Positions 6,142 to 10,997 of a stretch of DNA of 10,997 nucleotides are shown piece after piece; the first letter of the stretch is position 1; each line of letters opens with the position of its first letter. The notes beneath the pieces were generated by a model. It worked only from the letters and a program-made list of their open reading frames with translations. It did no database searches and had not been told where the DNA came from. Made by a program: the position numbers and the translations under genes. Origin of the DNA: Anaerolineae bacterium (lineage in GTDB: Bacteria > Chloroflexota > Anaerolineae > Anaerolineales > Villigracilaceae); the NCBI GenBank assembly GCA_017303735.1, contig JAFLCF010000147.1, positions 1 through 10,997 on the forward strand. Direction: 5' to 3'.

Positions 6142-7902
6142 ATGCCCACTTCATTGGTTACCAGCAATTCCCTGCTCGCCCTCGATGTCGGCGCGGCAAA
6201 TACGCGTGCCGTCCTTTTTGATGTGATCGAAGGCGAATATCGCTTCATTGCATCTGGCATTGCACCCAGCACAGCAGAAGCGCCCGTCAAGGACGTGTCT
6301 GAAGGTGCACGCAATGCCATTCAGGTCTTGCAGAATGTATTAAAGAAAAAGCTGCTTGACTCATCGAATAGCTTGATTTTGCCGAGCCAGCCAGACGGTT
6401 CCGGCGTGGATTCGCTTGTTTTAACGGTATCCGCTGGTCCGGCCGTCCGAACGCTGGTCGTCGGCTTGCTTAAGGATGTATCCCTCGAAAGCGCCCGCCG
6501 CCTGACCGAATCCACTTATGCTCGCATTATGGATACCCTCAGCCTCAGCGACCAACGCAAACCCGAGCAACGCATCGATAGCATCCTGCGGATTCGCCCC
6601 GACATGGTTGTCATTGCGGGCGGCACCGATGGCGGCGCATCACGCTCGGTGCAAAAATTACTCGAGCCGATCGGGCTGGCAAGTTACCTGATGCCCGAAG
6701 AAAAACGTCCTGCCATTTTATTCGCTGGCAACGGCAAATTGGCGGGCGAAGTCCGCGAAATGGTTGGTTCTTTCGCGCCTACCCTGCATTTTAGTCATAA
6801 CATCCGCCCTTCGCTCGAAACCGAAGATATCGAGCCTGCCGAGCTTGAACTCGCAAACATGCTCATTCGAATCCGCAAAAAACAACTCAAAGGCTTGGAT
6901 GTGCTCGATGTTTGGTCGGGCGGTCATACCCTGCCCACTGCCTATGCCACCGGGCGCATGGTGCGATTCCTTTCGAATGTTTATGGCTCACAAAAGGGAT
7001 TGCTCAGCGTAGACCTTGGCGCCTCATCCGCTGTGATCGCCGCCGGGTTCAAAGACAAATCTGTGCTAAAGGCATATCCACAATTTGGTCTTGGTGAAAA
7101 CCTGCCGGGTTTATTAAACTACACCACATTGGAAGACATCTTGCGCTGGTCTACACTCGATGTACCTCCAAGCGTCATTCTCGATTATCTGCATCAGAAG
7201 GCGCATCATCCCGCCACGATCGCAGCCACCAAGGAAGACTTTGTGATCGCGCAATCGGTGGCGAAGCAAGCTTTATATCTTGCCATGCAGGCGGCTCAAA
7301 AAGATTTTCCAAAGGATGTCGCCTCCATCAAGCCGACTCTGGCTCCACTTTTCGATCCCATCATAGCTGGAGGTGCCGCCCTCAGCGACGCTTCACGCCC
7401 CGGTCAGAGCCTGCTTCTGCTCCTCGACTCGGTGCAACCCGTGGGCATCTCCACGGTCATCCTCGACCAGAATAACCTCATGCCCATGCTCGGTGCTGCC
7501 GCTTCACAGAATAACATCCTGCCTGTGCATGTACTTGAATCAGGCGCGTTCCTCAGTGTGGGAACGGTCATTTCACCGGTCGTCTCTGCCAAATATGGTG
7601 CTTCCATTTTGAAGGCAAAGGTCACTTACGAGAACGGCGCCGAAGCCGCCATGGACTTGAAGTATGGTTTCCTCGAGACCCTTCCGCTTGCCAATGGTGA
7701 AGTAGGCACGATCAGCATTCAAGTGGCTCGCGGCGTGGACGTTGGTTTTGGTCCCGGGCGCGGAGTTAAATCCATGCAGGTTACTGGCGGAGCACTGGGC
7801 ATTATCTTCGACGGACGTGGACGTCCATTGGACATGCCCTCTGACCCCGTGCGCAGGCGAGAACTTATTAAAAAATGGAATTGGACTCTGGGAGGCGGAT
7901 AA
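6142..7902 (+). CDS. MutL/GlmL-like ASKHA-fold ATPase (glutamate mutase L family), stand-alone
   Basis: Resembles the MutL/GlmL family named after genes lying between the glutamate mutase subunits of clostridia; it is unrelated to the mismatch-repair MutL. ASKHA nucleotide-binding landmarks are visible: phosphate-1 LDVGAANTR (Asp15-Gly17, Thr21), the family signature VIAGGTDGG (158-165), a phosphate-2-like VDLGASS (290-296), and an adenosine-type IIAGGAALSD (407 onward). At 586 residues it exceeds the roughly 460 of clostridial GlmL as I recall it. The extra is a beta-rich C-terminal region (about 455-586) with GPGRGVKSMQVTGGALG and ending KWNWTLGGG. No mutase subunit or B12-binding gene is adjacent, so the annotation 'glutamate mutase' would mislead. 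It starts 5 bases after the upstream stop with only a weak ribosome-binding site. Family confidence is good, role unknown. Confidence 0.87.
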   Translation: MPTSLVTSNSLLALDVGAANTRAVLFDVIEGEYRFIASGIAPSTAEAPVKDVSEGARNAIQVLQNVLKKKLLDSSNSLILPSQPDGSGVDSLVLTVSAGPAVRTLVVGLLKDVSLESARRLTESTYARIMDTLSLSDQRKPEQRIDSILRIRPDMVVIAGGTDGGASRSVQKLLEPIGLASYLMPEEKRPAILFAGNGKLAGEVREMVGSFAPTLHFSHNIRPSLETEDIEPAELELANMLIRIRKKQLKGLDVLDVWSGGHTLPTAYATGRMVRFLSNVYGSQKGLLSVDLGASSAVIAAGFKDKSVLKAYPQFGLGENLPGLLNYTTLEDILRWSTLDVPPSVILDYLHQKAHHPATIAATKEDFVIAQSVAKQALYLAMQAAQKDFPKDVASIKPTLAPLFDPIIAGGAALSDASRPGQSLLLLLDSVQPVGISTVILDQNNLMPMLGAAASQNNILPVHVLESGAFLSVGTVISPVVSAKYGASILKAKVTYENGAEAAMDLKYGFLETLPLANGEVGTISIQVARGVDVGFGPGRGVKSMQVTGGALGIIFDGRGRPLDMPSDPVRRRELIKKWNWTLGGG

Positions 7903-7905
7903 CCC

Positions 7906-8961
7906 ATGCTTGCACCTGTACATCATGTTTTGGGTCTGACCACGATCGTGAGAGAACGGCTTCTACCGATCTCTGGCAATGTAGTTGCGCGCATGCAACA
8001 AAAAGTGACCGCAACCGAAGTGGTGGCACAGACTCGCTGGTCACGTGAACATGCCTTTTTGGACGTAGCGCGAATGCTGGGCATCTCTCCCGCTGCCGCA
8101 GATAAACTCATCAAATGCCAGGTAGATGACAAGCTTACTGCCGGGGCTGAGATCGCTGTAGGACAGGGTCTTTTTGCACGAACGATCCACGCCCCGCATG
8201 ATGGACGTGTGGTAGCCGTCGGCGGCGGACAAGTGTTGATGGAAGTCGGCGAGACAAAAATGGAATTGCGAGCCGGAATTCCCGGCACCGTGATCCAGGT
8301 CATCCCGAATCGCGGGGTTGTCATCCAGGCTTCAGGCGGGCTGGTTCAAGGAGTATGGGGAAACGGGCGAGTCGATGCGGGTCAACTGGTCAATCTCATG
8401 GAGAATCCCGATACGGTATTGACCCCGGATCGTGCGGATGTCAGTCTGCGCGGCTCGATCATTCTGGGCGGCATGCTAAAAACTGTCGAAGCACTGCAAG
8501 CCATAGCCGACTTGCCTGCACGCGGTTTGATCCTTTCCAGCATTCAGCCTGGGCTGATGTCGAAGGCGCGTGAGATGAAGTTCCCCGTCCTGGTAACGGA
8601 TGGGATCGGTTCCCTGCCCATGAACTCTGCCGCCTATAAATTGCTCAGTACCAACGCCAAGCGTGAGATCACGGTCAACGCCGAAGTTTATGACCGTTAC
8701 ACTGGCGCACGCCCAGAGATTATTATTCCATTACCAACTTCTTCCGACCCGCCCATGCCCAACGAAACGGAAACCTTCGCGGTCGGTCAACAGGTAAAGA
8801 TGCGCCGCCCGCCCGCCATGGGCATGATCGGCTCCATCGTTGCCATCAAACCCGGGCTCACGGTTCTCCCCAGCGGGTTACGTGCACAGGCGGCGGAAGT
8901 TAAGCTTGAAAACAATGAGACGGTCATCGTTCCGCTCATTAACATGGAAGTTGTGGGATAA
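7906..8961 (+). CDS. Uncharacterised protein with biotinyl/lipoyl-like barrel and KOW-like C-terminal domain (351 aa)
   Basis: No named family recognised. Reading along it: an N-terminal region with a helical stretch (residues about 25-75, including LDVARMLGISPAAADKLI); a barrel-sandwich-like segment at about 92-150 (IHAPHDGRVVAVGGG, then VGETKMELRAGIPGTV), which resembles half-motifs of biotin/lipoyl carrier domains with Lys118 near the modified position; an alpha/beta domain at about 183-282 (SIILGGMLKTVEALQAI, VLVTDGIGSLP); and a C-terminal SH3/KOW-like beta domain at about 286-351 (VGQQVKMRRPPAMGMIGSIV). There is no signal peptide or membrane helix. GGAGG (7891-7895) lies 10 bases before the ATG, and the gene starts 3 bases after the ATPase stop, so it is probably the ATPase's partner. 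Function is unknown; the domain readings are by eye. Confidence 0.85.
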   Translation: MLAPVHHVLGLTTIVRERLLPISGNVVARMQQKVTATEVVAQTRWSREHAFLDVARMLGISPAAADKLIKCQVDDKLTAGAEIAVGQGLFARTIHAPHDGRVVAVGGGQVLMEVGETKMELRAGIPGTVIQVIPNRGVVIQASGGLVQGVWGNGRVDAGQLVNLMENPDTVLTPDRADVSLRGSIILGGMLKTVEALQAIADLPARGLILSSIQPGLMSKAREMKFPVLVTDGIGSLPMNSAAYKLLSTNAKREITVNAEVYDRYTGARPEIIIPLPTSSDPPMPNETETFAVGQQVKMRRPPAMGMIGSIVAIKPGLTVLPSGLRAQAAEVKLENNETVIVPLINMEVVG

Positions 8962-9012
8962 TACCCGCATATAAATTTACTTTACGACATATAACAATCA
9001 GGAGAGTGCTCC

Positions 9013-9618
9013 ATGTCTTTTGAAGAATCAAATTTTGATGATAATAACCTTGACGACGGTCAACTCCCGGAAGAGTCCAATAACAACCGTACGTTTCTGA
9101 TCGCTGCCGGTATTTTGGGCGGCATCATTCTCATTGCAGTTGCCTGCCTTGGCGGGATTTTCCTTCTCAACCGCAATAACACTGCCCAGGCAGAAGCACA
9201 AGCTGTCGCCGCAACTCAAACGGCTGAAGCCGCTTTCAGCGGGGTAGGACCCGCATTAACTGCCACCGCCGAGGCTGCCATTCAACCCACCGCCACCTTG
9301 GAGCCCACACAGACTTCGGTTGTCAACGTTGCCACTGTTACAGCAACCCTCGACCCGAATGCCACCCCAGAGTCTGCTATTGCAGCCGCAGGTGAAGGGA
9401 CCCCTGCCGCAGGCACCCCTGCAGCTGCCACCGCCACCGTCGGCGCGGCGCTTACCCAGGCTGCGATTGCGCAGTTGACCATCGTCCCAACCACCACGGC
9501 GCTGCCGAACACAGGCTTCGCCGACGAAGTAGGCATCCCTGGGCTTATTGTGATGTCGCTGGCGTTCATCATCGTGATTTTGATGGCAAGACGTTTACGC
9601 TTCAACCCCAGCCGATAA
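9013..9618 (+). CDS. Ala/Thr-rich surface protein with C-terminal LPNTG sorting signal (201 aa)
   Basis: The N-terminal 27 residues are acidic and Asn-rich (EESNFDDNNLDDG). A membrane helix spans about 28-52 (LIAAGILGGIILIAVACLGG). A low-complexity Ala/Thr/Pro stalk covers about 58-160. LPNTG at 164-168 is followed by a hydrophobic segment (LIVMSLAFIIVILMA) and the basic tail RRLRFNPSR. This is the classic tripartite sortase substrate signal, 38 residues from the end. The N-terminal helix is preceded by acidic rather than basic residues, unlike a normal signal peptide, so it may stay as an anchor. AGGAG (9000-9004) lies 8 bases before the ATG. It lies 51 bases after the seven-gene run and before a terminator, so read-through expression with that run is plausible. 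No sortase gene is visible. Confidence 0.88.
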   Translation: MSFEESNFDDNNLDDGQLPEESNNNRTFLIAAGILGGIILIAVACLGGIFLLNRNNTAQAEAQAVAATQTAEAAFSGVGPALTATAEAAIQPTATLEPTQTSVVNVATVTATLDPNATPESAIAAAGEGTPAAGTPAAATATVGAALTQAAIAQLTIVPTTTALPNTGFADEVGIPGLIVMSLAFIIVILMARRLRFNPSR

Positions 9619-9639
9619 CTGATTCTCAACCCCAAACAA

Positions 9640-9670
9640 AAACTCACCCTGCAAAATGGGTGAGTTTTTT
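9640..9670 (+). terminator. Rho-independent terminator after the LPNTG protein
   Basis: Arms AAACTCACCC (9640-9649) and GGGTGAGTTT (9658-9667) pair perfectly around an 8-base loop, followed by a T-run to 9670. It begins 21 bases after the stop codon. It likely ends transcripts coming from the seven-gene run as well. Confidence 0.9.
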
Positions 9671-9681
9671 ATATAAACAAG

Positions 9682-9767
9682 ACTTACGTAAAAACACCTT
9701 TTATACTCAAAGGCGGTCTACCCTGAAGGGTACGATGTGTTTTACAGGGCGCGAATTTTACGTAAGT
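9682..9767. repeat. 86-base inverted-repeat element with nested hairpin (MITE-like or paired operator)
   Basis: Perfect 12-base terminal inverted repeats ACTTACGTAAAA (9682-9693) and TTTTACGTAAGT (9756-9767) bound the segment. Each contains the 8-base palindrome TTACGTAA (9684-9691 and 9758-9765), whose centres are 74 bases apart, close to seven helical turns. Inside are a hairpin TACCC-TGAA-GGGTA (9719-9732) and a second partial pairing AAAACAC (9691-9697) with GTGTTTT (9737-9743). No target-site duplication is evident in the flanks (ACAAG/TCTAA). It could be a small non-autonomous transposable element, the remnant of an IS end, a structured RNA leader or an operator pair for the downstream lipoprotein gene. 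The symmetry is certain; the identity is not. Confidence 0.6.
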
Positions 9768-9795
9768 TCTAATAAAGCTGTTTGCTGGCTTTCAG

Positions 9796-9824
9796 TTAAA
9801 CCACACTCTCGGCAATCGTCCTGC
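9796..9824 (-). pseudogene. Relic of the 3' end of a phosphoglucomutase/phosphomannomutase gene (direct repeat of 10694-10722)
   Basis: These 29 bases match 10694-10722 at 25 positions in the same orientation. Read on the minus strand, in frame to a TAA, they encode RTIAESVV-stop, against RTVAESVV-stop for the intact gene's end. The four differences are three synonymous changes at codon third positions or a conservative Val-to-Ile exchange. Similarity stops exactly at the stop codon on one side and after 9824 on the other. The copy therefore comes from a coding end that diverged under selection, not from a recent duplication. Either a paralogous mutase was lost here, or an element carrying a substitute gene end integrated. 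A weak stem-loop (AAAGC 9774-9778 / GCTTT 9788-9792) lies just past the relic stop. Confidence 0.65.
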
Positions 9825-9841
9825 GAAATAAGGAATAGGCA

Positions 9842-10645
9842 ATGAGTATCTTTAAAAAAATGGCATTTTTTATGGTTGTAGTACTTGTCCTTGTGGGATG
9901 TGTTTCTTTGGAATTATCTCCACGGAATCAAGTGATTGAACTGCTTCAAACCAATGGGAGGTGTGAACTTCCCTGCTTTTGGGGTATAAAAGTTGGAGAA
10001 ACAAAATGGGAAGATGCGAAGCTTTGGCTAAGTAAACTGACGAAGATTAATGACGACGAAAGTTTCTACACAGATGGAGATGGAGGATACCCTGCTTATG
10101 ATATGGCGTTTATTTTGAGAGATGAAGTGCCTCCAAGAATAGAAGCGCCTCCTCAATCTTTTGTAATTGTTGCAACAATCGGTGAAGAAAGAGTACAAAG
10201 ACTTGTGTTTTCACCGGTTGGATCTATTGGTGATATTGAATTTCTTCCCGAATATATCAAAACTTATTCTTTAGAGAATATTTTCAAGCAACTGGGCAAG
10301 CCTGATCATGTATTTATCTATGTATGTGAAAAATATAAACGCCCCTGTTTTATCATGGTGGTTTTGTATGAAACCCAAAAGATAGCAATAGATATTACTG
10401 GGAAGGATTTGCCCGATAATCAAGTGTGTCCAAAGATAGGAGAGGGTGGAAATCTAACTACAATGAATATATCGATTGCTAATCCTACTTCCGACTTGGA
10501 ACTCATTCCTCCTAGTATGGTAATAAACCCCTATTTAGCTGATTTGAAATCTATAAAAGATGTTTTGGAGATTAATGAGAGTGAATTTTATAGCCGTGTT
10601 CTTTCCGAGAGTCCGGCGTGTTTTGACATTGTTGTTCAGGAATAA
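9842..10645 (+). CDS. AT-rich lipoprotein of unknown function (267 aa)
   Basis: A type II signal peptide is plain: the basic start MSIFKK, a hydrophobic core and the lipobox LVGC with lipidated Cys20. It is therefore predicted to be anchored on the outer face of the membrane. Mature-region features are RCELPCFWGIKVGETKW (about 40-56), which recalls a small-lipoprotein family common in Anaerolineae (from memory), further cysteines (CEKYKRPC, VCPK) that could pair, and an extended beta-rich body. No enzymatic motif is recognised. AGGA (9831-9834) lies 7 bases before ATG 9842. Sampled lines are about 32-42% G+C against about 55% for the neighbours, and A/T-ending codons dominate, suggesting transfer or different codon selection. 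It sits alone between a terminator and a shared terminator and converges on the mutase gene. Confidence 0.85.
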   Translation: MSIFKKMAFFMVVVLVLVGCVSLELSPRNQVIELLQTNGRCELPCFWGIKVGETKWEDAKLWLSKLTKINDDESFYTDGDGGYPAYDMAFILRDEVPPRIEAPPQSFVIVATIGEERVQRLVFSPVGSIGDIEFLPEYIKTYSLENIFKQLGKPDHVFIYVCEKYKRPCFIMVVLYETQKIAIDITGKDLPDNQVCPKIGEGGNLTTMNISIANPTSDLELIPPSMVINPYLADLKSIKDVLEINESEFYSRVLSESPACFDIVVQE

Positions 10646-10657
10646 ATATGATTAACA

Positions 10658-10695
10658 AGAGCGCCGTTCCTAAGAACGGCGCTCTCTTTATTTTT
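10658..10695. terminator. Terminator between convergent genes
   Basis: A 12-base perfect stem AGAGCGCCGTTC (10658-10669) / GAACGGCGCTCT (10674-10685) closes the loop CTAA. On the plus strand it is followed by CTTTATTTTT (10686-10695), which serves the lipoprotein gene. On the minus strand the following sequence (CTTGTTAAT) is only moderately U-rich, so termination of the mutase transcript here is likely but weaker. Confidence 0.88.
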
Positions 10696-10997
10696 ACACC
10701 ACGCTCTCGGCAACGGTCCTGCCGTAGCCAAGCAACGCCTTGACCATTTCTTGTGTGCGCCCTTCGGCATACACGCGTAAGACCGGTTCCGTGCCAGAGG
10801 GGCGCACCAACAGCCACGAATCATCCGACATGATGTATTTCACGCCATCGCGTTGACTGATCTCATTGACTTTTTCGCCGCCGATCTCAGCCGGGGCTTT
10901 TTTCGTGAGGAACTCCGTCATTTCAGCCTTGGCAACCGGACGGCTCAGGCGCAAATCCACGCGTTCGTAAAAAGCAGGACCCACATCCGCAAGCAAT
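10694..10997 (-). CDS. Phosphoglucomutase/phosphomannomutase, C-terminal end only (5' end beyond window)
   Basis: About 101 C-terminal residues of an alpha-D-phosphohexomutase, which interconverts hexose 1- and 6-phosphates. The phosphate-binding loop of domain IV is intact: LLVRPSGTEPVLRVYAEG, the R-P-S-G-T-E-P motif typical of the superfamily. The frame is open to the window edge; the TTG at 10996-10994 is an internal Leu, not a start. Full-length members have about 450-570 residues, so at least three quarters of the gene is missing. Substrate (glucose or mannose) cannot be told from this part. The product of a glucose-active enzyme would feed GlgC, encoded at the other edge of the window. 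It converges with the lipoprotein gene on a shared terminator. Its last nine codons recur at 9796-9824. Confidence 0.93.
   Translation of the reverse strand, partial: LLADVGPAFYERVDLRLSRPVAKAEMTEFLTKKAPAEIGGEKVNEISQRDGVKYIMSDDSWLLVRPSGTEPVLRVYAEGRTQEMVKALLGYGRTVAESVV

Noticed and set aside
6142..7902. Naming the ATPase gene as a mismatch-repair mutL or as a glutamate mutase subunit
   Set aside because: The sequence shows ASKHA motifs, not the GHKL ATPase of mismatch-repair MutL, and no mutase subunit or B12-binding motif is nearby.
8990..8995. TATAAC as a separate promoter for the LPNTG gene
   Set aside because: There is no recognisable -35 near 8967 and no extended -10. It overlaps an AT-rich spacer where such a match is expected by chance, although read-through plus a weak promoter cannot be excluded.
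9282..9647. 121-codon minus-strand open frame across the LPNTG gene
   Set aside because: It is the antisense image of the Ala/Thr-rich stalk (Ala/Val-rich) and runs into the terminator. The plus-strand protein has a full set of signals.
9719..9732. Hairpin TACCC-TGAA-GGGTA as a terminator
   Set aside because: It is only a five-base stem and no T-run follows on either strand. It is better seen as part of the inverted-repeat element.
9660..9845. 61-codon plus-strand open frame in the spacer before the lipoprotein gene
   Set aside because: It crosses the terminator T-run, the inverted-repeat element and the mutase relic. It has no protein-like pattern or ribosome-binding site.

Overview
The window looks like a chromosomal fragment of an Anaerolineae-type Chloroflexota bacterium (order uncertain). 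This rests on gene content and style recalled from the group: a long zinc-ribbon protein with many 'PDWL' motifs, a stand-alone MutL-like ASKHA ATPase, an Ala/Thr-rich protein ending in LPNTG, and small lipoproteins with a CELPCFWG-type motif. Coding density is high and G+C is moderate (about 55% in sampled lines). One gene is clearly AT-rich. No rRNA, tRNA, CRISPR array or transposase was seen.

Layout: (1) 1-914, the 3' part of glgC (ADP-glucose pyrophosphorylase), closed by a strong terminator at 919-960. (2) A promoter-like extended -10 at 1052-1060 sits only a few bases before the first ATG. It leads into a compact seven-gene run (1071-8961) whose neighbours overlap by up to 4 bases or are separated by at most 5. 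In order: an 81-aa protein, a two-helix membrane protein (DUF6754-like), a six-helix membrane protein, a 923-aa zinc-ribbon/PDWL-repeat membrane protein with an extracytoplasmic domain, a second six-helix membrane protein, a MutL-like ATPase, and a protein with a biotinyl/lipoyl-like fold and a KOW-like C-terminus. (3) After 51 bases comes an LPNTG-anchored Ala/Thr-rich protein (9013-9618) and a terminator (9640-9670). (4) 9671-10693 is an accessory islet: an inverted-repeat element (9682-9767), a 29-base near-copy of the 3' end of the downstream mutase gene, an AT-rich lipoprotein gene (9842-10645) and a terminator shared by convergent genes. (5) 10694-10997 is the 3' end of a minus-strand phosphoglucomutase/phosphomannomutase.

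The two edge genes belong together metabolically: phosphoglucomutase supplies glucose-1-phosphate, which GlgC turns into ADP-glucose for glycogen. The seven-gene run is the best candidate for an undescribed system. Its order suggests a membrane assembly (three or four integral membrane proteins) with a cytoplasmic multivalent-motif tail and an actin/Hsp70-fold ATPase plus a partner. No member has a function I can assign, so this is inference from gene order and topology. The most checkable mobile-DNA signal is the direct repeat of the mutase 3' end flanking the AT-rich lipoprotein gene.
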